This document shows, piece after piece, positions 1-6,894 of a stretch of DNA of 21,153 nucleotides (its first letter is position 1; every line of letters starts with the position of its first letter). The stretch lies in contig CAJGDC010000032.1 of assembly GCA_904502005.1 (NCBI GenBank), forward strand, positions 1 to 21,153, given 5' to 3'. Source of the DNA: an uncultured Alistipes sp. (GTDB taxonomy: Bacteria; Bacteroidota; Bacteroidia; Bacteroidales; Rikenellaceae). The translations under genes were made by a program, and so were the position numbers. Below the pieces are notes generated by a model, which was not told the origin of the DNA, made no database searches, and worked only from the letters and a program-made list of their open reading frames with translations.

Positions 1-52
1 ATACACCTATTGTTAGCAACAGAATAAGTGTTACGACAACATTCTTCCTCAT
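1..52 (-). CDS. Exported protein, N-terminal fragment (runs off the left edge)
   Basis: Reading leftward from an ATG at 52, the 17 codons present give MRKNVVVTLILLLTIGV, a classic signal-peptide start: Arg-Lys followed by an unbroken hydrophobic stretch. There is no stop before the window edge. The start lies 27 nt after the stop of the probable small protein at 80-226, so the two may be cotranscribed from the leftward promoter at 248-278. The mature protein is outside the window, so its function cannot be stated. The main alternative is a chance short ORF, but the charge-then-hydrophobic pattern directly after an A/T-rich leader argues against that. Confidence 0.6.
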   Translation of the reverse strand, partial: MRKNVVVTLILLLTIGV

Positions 53-79
53 AAATCTATAGTATTTATTATTTAACAA

Positions 80-226
80 TTAATCATCTGATATTTTGAC
101 CAATAAGCCGATATTTTTCGCAATCCAACCAACGAAGAAGCGCGGCACTGCAAAGCCATGCTCGGCTACCATATCAACTATCTCAACATCTGGAACCAGG
201 TATGTATGTGACCTATCTGCTAACAT
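80..226 (-). CDS. Probable 48-residue small protein of unknown function
   Basis: An ATG at 226 opens a 48-codon frame ending at TAA 80-82. The start is about 15 nt downstream of the expected start point of the promoter at 248-278, the strongest argument that it is expressed. The N-terminal half is acidic, with the segment YLVPDVEIVDMVAEHGFA; the C-terminal half is hydrophobic with spaced Arg/Lys (PRFFVGWIAKNIGLLVKIS) and could form a membrane-active or amphipathic helix. No signal peptide is visible. From memory, short Bacteroidales proteins with a Y..P.VE.V....E.GFA core recur, but I cannot name a family. The frame also continues upstream to 322, but that start lies upstream of the promoter. 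Downstream is the exported-protein start at 52. It could instead be a gene remnant. Confidence 0.5.
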   Translation of the reverse strand: MLADRSHTYLVPDVEIVDMVAEHGFAVPRFFVGWIAKNIGLLVKISDD

Positions 227-247
227 ATGGTTATCTGTTTTAACCTG

Positions 248-278
248 CAAATATACTAAATAGCATCGTAACAACAAA
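248..278 (-). promoter_or_regulatory. Leftward Bacteroidetes-type promoter
   Basis: On the minus strand, TTTG (278-275) is followed after exactly 19 nt by TATATTTG (255-248), a full match to the TTTG / TAnnTTTG consensus. Initiation would be near 241, just ahead of the small ORF at 226. It points away from the YccF gene. Confidence 0.6.
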
Positions 279-315
279 CAGTGTGAGTCACACAATGCTG
301 TGATAAATACTTTTA

Positions 316-347
316 TTTGCAAAAAATCTAAAAATAGAGTACATTTG
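316..347 (+). promoter_or_regulatory. Promoter of the YccF-like gene
   Basis: TTTG at 316-319 and TACATTTG at 340-347, with a 20-nt spacer, match the Bacteroidetes promoter consensus. Initiation near 353-355 would leave a leader of about 15 nt before the ATG at 370. Confidence 0.6.
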
Positions 348-369
348 TGGAAATTAACATTAAGAGAAT

Positions 370-744
370 ATGAGTTTGATTGGAAATCTTATCTGGTTTA
401 TTTTTGGAGGGCTTCTGCTTGGTATCGGTTATCTATTTGGAGGCATGGTGCTATGCCTTACCATTGTCGGCATTCCATTCGGCCTGCAGATTATGAAGTT
501 AGGGCTATTTGCGATGTGGCCATTTGGTGGCGAAGTTGTTCCAGGTAATAACGCTAGCGGCTGTCTACCGCTTCTTCTCAACGTACTCTGGATTATCTGC
601 GGAGGAATTGAGGTGGCGCTAACTCACCTTGCACTAGGCATTGTATTCTCCATCACAATCGTCGGCATACCATTCGGCATGCAGCACTTCAAGCTGATGA
701 TGCTCGCTCTAATGCCATTTGGTCATGAGGTTGTGCACAAATAG
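370..744 (+). CDS. YccF-domain inner membrane protein
   Basis: A 124-residue, very hydrophobic protein with the duplicated signature of the YccF family (PF03733, formerly DUF307). The two copies are visible as TIVGIPFGLQIMKLGLFAMWPFGGEVV-like segments at about residues 33-59 and 94-120, each ending in P-F-G-x-E-V-V. Each half carries an upstream hydrophobic span, so several membrane crossings are expected. The length fits the family (about 120-150 residues). The physiological role of YccF proteins is not established; they are inner-membrane components. The gene stands alone between its own promoter and a terminator at 747-774. The ATG at 370 sits after an A/T-rich leader with no Shine-Dalgarno, usual in this phylum. 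Confidence 0.85.
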   Translation: MSLIGNLIWFIFGGLLLGIGYLFGGMVLCLTIVGIPFGLQIMKLGLFAMWPFGGEVVPGNNASGCLPLLLNVLWIICGGIEVALTHLALGIVFSITIVGIPFGMQHFKLMMLALMPFGHEVVHK

Positions 745-746
745 AG

Positions 747-774
747 AAAGTTCCATTGTCTTGGAACTTTTTTC
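747..774 (+). terminator. Intrinsic terminator after the YccF gene
   Basis: A perfect 8-bp stem (AAAGTTCC at 747-754, GGAACTTT at 763-770) with an 8-nt loop runs into a T tract. It begins two bases after the stop codon and isolates the gene from the isomerase operon. Confidence 0.75.
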
Positions 775-806
775 ATCCATCCTTTGGGCGTAACGGTCTA
801 TTTATG

Positions 807-826
807 TGTCTTATTATAATAAGACA
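807..826. promoter_or_regulatory. Perfect 20-nt palindrome, candidate operator
   Basis: TGTCTTATTATAATAAGACA is an exact dyad with 10-nt half sites and no spacer. It lies 18 nt upstream of the first isomerase ATG (845) and abuts a -7-like TATTTATG at 799-806, so it would cover the transcription start. That position suits a repressor dimer site. No regulator gene is adjacent. A -33 TTTG is not well placed (783-786, spacer only 12), so the promoter itself is weakly supported. It could alternatively be an RNA hairpin in the leader. Confidence 0.5.
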
Positions 827-844
827 ACACTAAAACTAAACTAT

Positions 845-1786
845 ATGAAAAAGCTTATAATTGCGCTGCTATCATTTGCAGCAATCGGCTGTCAGAGCCG
901 CGAGGTGATGATTACACCAACTACTGAGGTTGCCCCTAAGGGAGCAAAGATTGAGGGATTGCGTTACTATCCTGGAATATCTATCGGTCTGCGCATGGAG
1001 AACTACGAGCAGTACCTTGAGCAGATTGCTGCTGCGGGATTTAAGTATATTGAAATCTCAACATCTCACAAGGCGGGTCTTGCAGATATGACAGACGAGG
1101 AGGTTGTTGAGCTACTCACAACAAAGCGCAACCAGGCAACTGCTGCAGGCCTTACAGTATGGTCTATGCACCTGCCATTTGAGAACACCGTGTGGACAAA
1201 TATCGGTGGTGAGGAGAGCATTCGTCGTCAGAGTGTAGATAATATTATGCGCGTATTACGTCTATGTCATCAAGCTATTCCAGAGTGCAAGAACTACGTT
1301 CTACATGCAAGCAAGGGTACTCTTAACCCTCGCAGTGAGTCAGTAGCTCAGGCTCGTAAGTCACTTGCCGAGATGATTCCAGTAGCTAAAGAGTATGGCG
1401 TACGTCTCTGCATCGAGAATCTTGTAGGTAGCCTTTGCCCAACTATCGAGGAGATGGGCGCGACTATCGACGGCGTTGAAGATGCATGGGTAACCTACGA
1501 CATTGGCCATGCGAACTGTGTAGGAGAGGATGTTATTGAGTTCCTAAAGTGGATTGGTCCTCGTCTTGGAACAGTACACATGCACGATACAATGTTTGGC
1601 AGTCGCATTGATGATCACCGCATTGTTGGTCAGGGTGATGTTAATCGTTGGGGCGAGGTCTATAAGACACTTCTAAAGGATAACCGCTATCGTGGTGTAT
1701 TTATGTTTGAGTTGGGAGGTAACGACCCTGTAGAGGTAATGAGGACCTATAATGATATTATCCTCAAGCAGTATAACGAACTATAA
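845..1786 (+). CDS. Lipoprotein, sugar phosphate isomerase/epimerase family (copy 1)
   Basis: A 313-residue TIM-barrel protein of the xylose isomerase-like/AP endonuclease 2 family (PF01261). The start at 845 gives MKKLIIALLSFAAIGC, a signal peptide with a lipobox Cys at 16; an upstream GTG at 806 would bury this and run through the palindrome. Barrel-strand landmarks are GFKYIEIS, WSMHLPF (H109), YVLHASKG (H154), CIEN (E191), DIGHA (D219, H222), VHMHD (H245, H247) and MFELG (E289). The family uses Glu, Asp, His and Glu as divalent-metal ligands, and all are present, so it is likely catalytic. The substrate is unknown; the family includes isomerases, epimerases and keto-sugar lyases. The lipid anchor places it outside the cytoplasm, unusual for a phosphosugar enzyme. 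It is the first of three tandem paralogues. Confidence 0.85.
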   Translation: MKKLIIALLSFAAIGCQSREVMITPTTEVAPKGAKIEGLRYYPGISIGLRMENYEQYLEQIAAAGFKYIEISTSHKAGLADMTDEEVVELLTTKRNQATAAGLTVWSMHLPFENTVWTNIGGEESIRRQSVDNIMRVLRLCHQAIPECKNYVLHASKGTLNPRSESVAQARKSLAEMIPVAKEYGVRLCIENLVGSLCPTIEEMGATIDGVEDAWVTYDIGHANCVGEDVIEFLKWIGPRLGTVHMHDTMFGSRIDDHRIVGQGDVNRWGEVYKTLLKDNRYRGVFMFELGGNDPVEVMRTYNDIILKQYNEL

Positions 1787-1795
1787 GAGATTACT

Positions 1796-2821
1796 ATGAA
1801 AAGAACTACCTATTCACTACTTGCAGCACTAATCCTTCTCCTTGCATCATGCACCGAGAAGAGTCCAGCTGGTCCAGATTGGGGAGATTTTACCCCAACG
1901 CCTGAGCCAGAGAAGCCAGAGGAGATTGTTATAAAGAACATAGAACCCACAACAGAGGTTGCAGCCGCAGGCTCTCAGATTGCCGGGCTCAGATTCTACC
2001 CTGGCATATCTATTAATATTGCGCAGAAGAACTTTGCAGCTCGACTCGCTGATATCTCCTCTGCAGGCTTTAAGTACATTGAGATAACTATCAAACACGG
2101 CTACGGCATTAAGGACAAGAGTGACGAGGCGGTACTTGCAGACTTTAGCACCGTACTGTCACAAGTCAAGGCTGTGGGTCTTACAATCTGGTCTATACAC
2201 CTACCTTTTGACGATAGCAACTGGACAAATCCTGGTGGTAAAGAGAGTATCCGCCGCCAAAGTGTGGACTATCTTAACCGTGTTATGCGTCTATGTGCCG
2301 CAGGATTCCCGGAGTGCAAGAACTATGTTCTTCATGCCAGCAAGGGCACTCTTAGTCCGCGCAGCGAGTCTGTAGCTCAAGCACGCAAATCGCTTGCTGA
2401 GATGATTCCCGTTGCCAAAGAGCTAGGTGTAAGAATTTGTGTAGAGAATCTTGTCGGTAGCCTCTGCCCTACAACCGAGGAGATGGCTGCGACAATAGAT
2501 GGCGTTGAGGATGCGTGGGTGACATATGACATTGGTCATGCTCATTGCGTGGGTCAGGATGTGGTTACTTTCCTTAAGTGGATTGGCCCTCGCCTTGGCA
2601 CTGTACACATGCACGACACAATGTTTGGCTCTAAGAACGATAGCCACAGCCTTATTGGTGATGGTAATATCAGCAAGTGGGAGGAGGTTTACCACACTAT
2701 GCTCAAAGATAACAGATACCGTGGCGTATTCCTCTTTGAACTTAGTGGAGCCAATGCGAACACTGTTATGGAGTCCTACAAGAAGATAGTTAGCGACTAT
2801 GAAAAAGCATATGAACAATAA
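1796..2821 (+). CDS. Lipoprotein, sugar phosphate isomerase/epimerase family (copy 2)
   Basis: 341 residues. MKRTTYSLLAALILLLASC gives a lipobox Cys at 19, followed by a Pro/Glu-rich linker of about 30 residues that copy 1 lacks (starting TEKSPAGPDWGDF), then the same barrel. From the YVLHASKG strand to VHMHDT it is almost identical in protein to copy 1 (PRSESVAQARKSLAEMIPVAKE is shared), while the DNA differs at many synonymous sites, so the duplication is old and the sequence is under purifying selection. Metal-site motifs CVEN, DIGHAH, VHMHD and LFEL are intact. It starts 9 nt after copy 1 stops, so they are cotranscribed. The longer linker may hold the enzyme away from the membrane. The substrate is unknown. 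Confidence 0.85.
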   Translation: MKRTTYSLLAALILLLASCTEKSPAGPDWGDFTPTPEPEKPEEIVIKNIEPTTEVAAAGSQIAGLRFYPGISINIAQKNFAARLADISSAGFKYIEITIKHGYGIKDKSDEAVLADFSTVLSQVKAVGLTIWSIHLPFDDSNWTNPGGKESIRRQSVDYLNRVMRLCAAGFPECKNYVLHASKGTLSPRSESVAQARKSLAEMIPVAKELGVRICVENLVGSLCPTTEEMAATIDGVEDAWVTYDIGHAHCVGQDVVTFLKWIGPRLGTVHMHDTMFGSKNDSHSLIGDGNISKWEEVYHTMLKDNRYRGVFLFELSGANANTVMESYKKIVSDYEKAYEQ

Positions 2822-2831
2822 ATCAAACAAC

Positions 2832-3899
2832 ATGAACCGAATACTATTAACACTAATGTCTATTATTCTATTAGCCTGCAATCCTGAAGAGCACTCAAAG
2901 GGTCCAGACTGGAGCCAATTTCCAAATCCGAAGCCAGAGCCTGAGGAGCCTGTAAATCCAGACCCTAAGCCTGAAGTTCCTCAGCAGCCAACCGTCACAA
3001 TCATCGCCCCAACAACTCAAAATGCTGCACCAGGTGAGGATGTTACCGGAAAGTTCTATACTATTGGAATGCAGATAAATATTGATGACGCGACCTTCAG
3101 CACCCGACTCAAGGAGGTTGCCGATGCAGGATTTAAGCATGTGGAGCTGAAACTCAAATACAGCTACGGTCTGCACAATAAAACCGATGAGCAGGTAAAT
3201 GCAACCTTCGCCTCTATGCAGCAGCAGATGGAGCAGCATGGTATTACCGTCTGGTCAATTCACCTTCCTTATGAGGATAAAAACTGGACAAGCATCAGCG
3301 CAAAGGAGAGCATCCGCACCCAGTCTGTTGAGTATATTCTGCGCGCATTACGTCTATGCGTTGCCCACTTTAAGAGCTGTAAGACCTATGTTCTTCATGC
3401 CAGCAAGAGCGTAAGCCCAAGCGCTACTGCTATTTCACAAGCACACAAGTCTCTGATGGAGATGGATGCCGTAGCACAGCAGCTCGGCGTACGCTTCTGC
3501 GTTGAGAATCTTGTTGGTAGCTTCTGCTACACTATTGATGATTTGATGGCCGTAATTAAGCCATTTGATAATGTATATGCCACATTTGACATCGGACATG
3601 CAAACTGCAAGGGTTATGATGTTGTGGAGTATTTGAAGTCTATCGGCACCAAACTCGGAACCGTTCATATTCACGACACAGCATACAAGTCCAGCTCAGA
3701 CGACCACCGTCTTGTAGGAGATGGCGACATCGCAACCAAAAACCGCGCATGGGGTGAGATTTACAAAACCCTGCTTATCGACAACGGCTACCGCGGCGTA
3801 TTTATGTTTGAGCCTAAAGACAACCAAAAGGCCGCTGATGTAATGGCAAGATACAACGAAATTATCCTTCCATCATACAAGCAGATTAGCCAGCAGTAG
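2832..3899 (+). CDS. Lipoprotein, sugar phosphate isomerase/epimerase family (copy 3)
   Basis: 355 residues from the ATG at 2832 (MNRILLTLMSIILLAC, lipobox Cys 16). This start lies 10 nt after copy 2 stops, matching the 9-nt gap between copies 1 and 2. In-frame ATGs at 2799 and 2811 would overlap copy 2 and add an 11- or 7-residue tail before the signal peptide; they cannot be excluded. A Pro-rich linker (PKPEPEEPVNPDPKPE) precedes the barrel, and the motif KGPDW just after the lipid Cys is shared with copy 2. This copy is more diverged: YVLHASKS, CVEN, FDIGHANC, VHIHDT and MFEP, but the expected metal ligands remain. The acidic residues just after the Cys (NPEE) might favour surface export in this phylum, which is speculative. 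Confidence 0.82.
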   Translation: MNRILLTLMSIILLACNPEEHSKGPDWSQFPNPKPEPEEPVNPDPKPEVPQQPTVTIIAPTTQNAAPGEDVTGKFYTIGMQINIDDATFSTRLKEVADAGFKHVELKLKYSYGLHNKTDEQVNATFASMQQQMEQHGITVWSIHLPYEDKNWTSISAKESIRTQSVEYILRALRLCVAHFKSCKTYVLHASKSVSPSATAISQAHKSLMEMDAVAQQLGVRFCVENLVGSFCYTIDDLMAVIKPFDNVYATFDIGHANCKGYDVVEYLKSIGTKLGTVHIHDTAYKSSSDDHRLVGDGDIATKNRAWGEIYKTLLIDNGYRGVFMFEPKDNQKAADVMARYNEIILPSYKQISQQ

Positions 3900-3918
3900 T
3901 AAATTATTATCACTATAT

Positions 3919-3959
3919 AAATAGGTATAGCCCCAAATTGAGGTTATACCTATTTTTTA
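3919..3959 (+). terminator. Intrinsic terminator of the isomerase operon
   Basis: AATAGGTATA (3920-3929) pairs perfectly with TATACCTATT (3945-3954). The stem extends inward by one G-T and two C-G pairs and outward by one A-T, and is followed by a run of T. It lies 20 nt after the third isomerase stop. Confidence 0.8.
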
Positions 3960-3969
3960 TGAAAAAATT

Positions 3970-4012
3970 TAGTACTTTTTATTGCATAGTACTGAAATTA
4001 GTATTATATTTG
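3970..4012 (+). promoter_or_regulatory. Promoter and repeated TAGTACT motif upstream of the PspC/PadR operon
   Basis: A -7 element TATATTTG (4005-4012) sits 20 nt downstream of ATTG (3981-3984), with initiation expected near 4019. Interleaved with it are TAGTACT at 3970-3976, TAGTACT at 3987-3993 and TAGTATT at 3999-4005, surrounding the -33 box and touching the -7 box. Since the operon encodes a PadR regulator, these are reasonable autoregulatory sites, but that is inference. Confidence 0.5.
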
Positions 4013-4044
4013 CGGTAGAAATTAACTACAAACAGTATAAAGCT

Positions 4045-4515
4045 ATGAAGGAGACTATTAGTGCAAATGTTGGCGGGCGAGCTTTTACACTTGACCGTGA
4101 CGCCTACGACCGACTAAACGACTATCTTACTGATGTTCGCAACCGAGTAAACGACCCTGTTGATGAGGTGATGGCTGACATTGAGTGTGGCATTGCCGAC
4201 ATCTTCAGTCAGACGCTCAGCTCTACCGGTATGGTAGTGACACTCCAGATGGTAGAGGCCACAATTACCCGCATGGGAAAGCCGGAGGATTTTGGGCCTT
4301 CACGCGCTACAACGCCCCCACCTGCAGATGGATATACACAACTTCGCCGTAGCCGCACAGATCGCTCTATAGGTGGTGTATGTGGCGGTATTGCAAAGTA
4401 TTTCAAGTTAGACTCATCGCTCGTTAGACTTATTGTACTACTATTTATAATTTTCGGTGGTCTTTCGCTATGGATATACATCATCCTTTGGCTGATAATC
4501 CCAGAGGAGGAGTAG
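4045..4515 (+). CDS. PspC-domain membrane protein, short form
   Basis: 156 residues. Residues 1-80 form a soluble module (GGRAFTLDRDAYDRLNDYL ... MADIECGIADIF) that recurs at the N terminus of the larger PspC protein at 5738. A Pro-rich linker (about 87-94) follows, then a PspC domain (PF04024) at about 100-155 with RSIGGVCGGIAKYFKLD and one or two membrane spans at 128-152. PspC proteins are known from the phage-shock envelope stress system; here the exact role is unknown. The ATG at 4045 is chosen because the alternative TTG at 3982 lies inside the promoter. It is the first gene of a four-gene operon with PadR, a GIN-domain protein and a second PspC protein. Confidence 0.85.
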   Translation: MKETISANVGGRAFTLDRDAYDRLNDYLTDVRNRVNDPVDEVMADIECGIADIFSQTLSSTGMVVTLQMVEATITRMGKPEDFGPSRATTPPPADGYTQLRRSRTDRSIGGVCGGIAKYFKLDSSLVRLIVLLFIIFGGLSLWIYIILWLIIPEEE

Positions 4516-4589
4516 TAACCGCAAGTCTAAATAGTATTTCAAAAATGAACGCCAATAGCTGATAGCTAAAGGCCAAAAACTTTAAGAAT
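4516..4589 (+). other. 74-nt gap carrying a short AGCTATTAGC-type repeat fragment
   Basis: The gap between the PspC and PadR genes contains GCCAATAGCTGATAGCTAAAG (about 4551-4570), resembling the AGCTA/GCCAATAG-rich third block of the large inverted repeat at 16043-16125 and 16376-16404. No terminator or promoter consensus is obvious, so PadR is probably expressed by read-through. Confidence 0.35.
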
Positions 4590-4916
4590 ATGAGGGAAGA
4601 TAATGCTAAAATACAGATGCGCAAGGGCATTTTAGATTACTGCATACTTGCGATACTGGCGGCAAAGGATAGCTATGCGCCAGCGATAATTGCGGAGCTC
4701 AAAAAGGCGGAGATGATTGTAGTAGAGGGTACGCTCTACCCTATTCTCACACGCATGAAAAACGCAGGATACTTAACCTACCGCTGGGAGGAGTCGCCCC
4801 AGGGTCCGCCGCGAAAGTACTACACCCTTACAGCAGAGGGAAAGGAGTATCTACGTTCACTGGATGAGGCGTGGGATAAATTGGTTGAACAGATTAACGC
4901 CATTCGTGGCAAATAG
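4590..4916 (+). CDS. PadR-family transcriptional regulator
   Basis: 108 residues, close to the minimal size of the PadR family (PF03551). The winged-helix core is visible: KGILDYCILAILAAKDSYAPAII (helix 1 region), VVEGTLYPILTRMKNAGYLTYRWEE (recognition helix and wing, with the diagnostic TLYP-L-RM-x-x-G-x-L), then GPPRKYYTLTAEGKEYL and a short C-terminal helix for dimerisation (about 88-108). PadR proteins are usually repressors, often of their own operon and of membrane or efflux genes. It ends 9 nt before the GIN-domain gene. The TAGTACT motifs before the first gene of the operon are candidate targets. The inducer is unknown. Confidence 0.9.
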   Translation: MREDNAKIQMRKGILDYCILAILAAKDSYAPAIIAELKKAEMIVVEGTLYPILTRMKNAGYLTYRWEESPQGPPRKYYTLTAEGKEYLRSLDEAWDKLVEQINAIRGK

Positions 4917-4925
4917 TTTAGGGGT

Positions 4926-5735
4926 ATGAAAGAGTTTTGTATTCTTTCGTTACTGGCACTCTGCACTATCGCAGCCAATGCTGAAGAGGTTGTGATGAAG
5001 GCGCTCAAGTGCCAAAAGGAGTATCACGGCATAGCCGTTGGTGGTCCAATCAAGGTCTTTATTGAGGAGCGCAATGATGGCAATATTATCGTTCGTGCGT
5101 CAGAAAAGATTCTCTCCGAGCTTGATATTAAGGTTGAAAAGCAGATACTTAAATTCTCATTGAATAACTTTAACGTAAAGAGAAAGTCAGATCTTATACA
5201 AGCAGAGGTCTACATTCCCAACAATGGCAAGCTTGATGAATTTACAGCCGTAGCGTGTGGTATTATAGATACACAACCGCAGATTGCTGCCAAGGAGGTA
5301 AAGATTGAGTGTACAGCTGCCTCTCATATAAACATTGACGTTGTTGCCGACGAGTTGGTTATTGACGTTTTGGGAGCCTCTACAGCGACAATAGATACCC
5401 AATGCACATCTATTGAAGCAGATGCAACGGGAGCATCAACACTCTCTCTTTCAGGCAAGGCGACAAAGTGCGAGGCCGATATTTTCGGAGCATCATCATT
5501 CAAAGCCGATACATTCCACAGCTCACAGGTAGATTTAGAGTGTTCTGGTGCCTCATCAGCTGATATATCCTCAGACATGGCGAAGGTTGAGATAAGTGGA
5601 GCATCGACAGTAGATATTGACTGTAGCACTCAGCTCAAAGCCTCAGCATCTGGCGCTTCAACAATACGCTATAGCGGTGATTGCCAGGTAGATATAGTAA
5701 ACAATAGTGGCGCAAGCACAATAAAGAGAAAGTAA
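4926..5735 (+). CDS. Exported GIN-domain (DUF2807) repeat protein
   Basis: 269 residues. A type I signal peptide covers residues 1-19 (cleavage after AANA). The rest matches the putative auto-transporter adhesin, head GIN domain family (PF10988). A Gly-Ala-Ser(-Thr/Ser) motif recurs at residues 150, 169, 188, 208, 225, 243 and 262, a period of 17-20 residues consistent with rungs of a right-handed beta-helix. Despite the family name there is no autotransporter barrel. Such proteins are commonly found with PspC and PadR genes in Bacteroidetes, suggesting a periplasmic or surface partner of the PspC proteins; the function is not established. It starts 9 nt after PadR and ends 2 nt before the next gene. 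Confidence 0.85.
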   Translation: MKEFCILSLLALCTIAANAEEVVMKALKCQKEYHGIAVGGPIKVFIEERNDGNIIVRASEKILSELDIKVEKQILKFSLNNFNVKRKSDLIQAEVYIPNNGKLDEFTAVACGIIDTQPQIAAKEVKIECTAASHINIDVVADELVIDVLGASTATIDTQCTSIEADATGASTLSLSGKATKCEADIFGASSFKADTFHSSQVDLECSGASSADISSDMAKVEISGASTVDIDCSTQLKASASGASTIRYSGDCQVDIVNNSGASTIKRK

Positions 5736-5737
5736 TT

Positions 5738-6880
5738 ATGAACGAGTTAAAGAAGTGTAGCATTTCAGGCGTAGCCTTCATATTTGAGAAGGTTGCTTAC
5801 AACCGCCTTGCAGAGTATATCGAATCGCTCAAGCGTGCATATAAAGATAACTCAGAGAGCGAAGAGATTATTGCCGACATTGAGGCTCGTATTGCAGAAC
5901 TAATCCTCTCGGCTATTAGTGACCAGAGCCAAACCGTTTGCCTGCCACTAATCGAGAATATAATTAAGCAACTTGGTAGTGCAGAGGATATTACAGGTAA
6001 TGACGAGCCTGCCGTTCCAACAACAGACACCCGTATTGCTCGCAGGTTATATCGCGACATGGAGAGCAGTAAACTGGGTGGTGTATGCTCTGGACTTGGC
6101 AAATATTTCAACATAGACCCAGTGCTTATTCGTCTTGCGATTTTCTCGCCACTGATATTGATTCCTATCTCAAACATATCGCACCATATCCACTGGCTAC
6201 ACCCGCTTGGGCAAAACATATTTTGGGTGCTTATTGTTGCCTATATTATCATGTGGTTTGTAGTTCCGCAGGCGGTTAGCGCTCGTCAGAAGCTTGAGAT
6301 GGAGGGCGAGGCGGTGACAGCAAAGGCAATTGCAGACCGTCAGAAAGATACCACAGATGAGCTACGTGCAAAGTCTACCCTTGCGACCTTTATCGGAGGA
6401 CTTGGCAAGTTTGCAATAGTATGTCTAAAGGCATTTGTTGCAATAGTAATCTTCGCTATGATATTCTTCTGCATATCGCTTATAGCAGCCTTTATGGCTA
6501 TTATAACGGGCGTAGGCACTACCCTAATTGAAGCCGGAGAGTTAGGAACTATTGCAGATGTAGTCTCTACATTTGGCACTGGGCTGACACTTAGCGCACT
6601 GTTTGCCGTTCTGGTTCCTGCAATGGTTATAATATACCTACTCTGCTCACTAATTTTGGGCAACAAGCCTCGCGGATGGGTGCTATTTGTTTCGCTTATT
6701 ATCTGGATAATCTTTATTATTGGCCTATTCACAACAGCTATCAGCACCGTAAATAGCATGGGCACAGATGAGGTTGAGCGCATAATGAAGCACGATTGGG
6801 ATGACACCATAATAGATGAGCCGATAGATAGCCTTGAGTATATGAGGCTACTAAACGACCCCAATGCGACAGAGATATAG
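5738..6880 (+). CDS. PspC-domain membrane protein, long form
   Basis: 380 residues. The N-terminal module (1-82; VAYNRLAEYIESLKRAY ... IIADIEARIAELI) is paralogous to that of the short PspC protein at 4045. The PspC domain covers about 101-178 with SSKLGGVCSGLGKYFNIDP and two membrane spans (about 130-147 and 160-177). A charged linker (180-215) leads to further membrane segments at about 223-258, 285-308 and 313-333, and a 45-residue acidic soluble tail (EVERIMKHDWDDTIIDEPIDS). The tail and linker probably face the cytoplasm. Start 2 nt after the GIN gene implies tight coupling. Sensor or scaffold for envelope stress is inferred from PspC homology only. Confidence 0.85.
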   Translation: MNELKKCSISGVAFIFEKVAYNRLAEYIESLKRAYKDNSESEEIIADIEARIAELILSAISDQSQTVCLPLIENIIKQLGSAEDITGNDEPAVPTTDTRIARRLYRDMESSKLGGVCSGLGKYFNIDPVLIRLAIFSPLILIPISNISHHIHWLHPLGQNIFWVLIVAYIIMWFVVPQAVSARQKLEMEGEAVTAKAIADRQKDTTDELRAKSTLATFIGGLGKFAIVCLKAFVAIVIFAMIFFCISLIAAFMAIITGVGTTLIEAGELGTIADVVSTFGTGLTLSALFAVLVPAMVIIYLLCSLILGNKPRGWVLFVSLIIWIIFIIGLFTTAISTVNSMGTDEVERIMKHDWDDTIIDEPIDSLEYMRLLNDPNATEI

Positions 6881-6894
6881 TTAAAAAATAGAAT

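Noticed and set aside
128..211. Plus-strand frame reading RNPTNEEARHCKAML... to a TGA
   Set aside because: Looks protein-like but has no suitable start after an in-frame stop and is antisense to the better supported small leftward ORF.
806..844. GTG start at 806 for the first isomerase gene
   Set aside because: It adds a tail before the signal peptide and lies on the -7-like box and palindrome; ATG 845 gives a standard lipoprotein signal.
3982..4044. TTG start at 3982 for the short PspC protein
   Set aside because: It overlaps the promoter elements; ATG 4045 begins the conserved N-terminal module.
6340..6864. Long minus-strand open frame opposite the long PspC gene
   Set aside because: A shadow of a coding gene with strong family similarity; no start context or recognisable domain.
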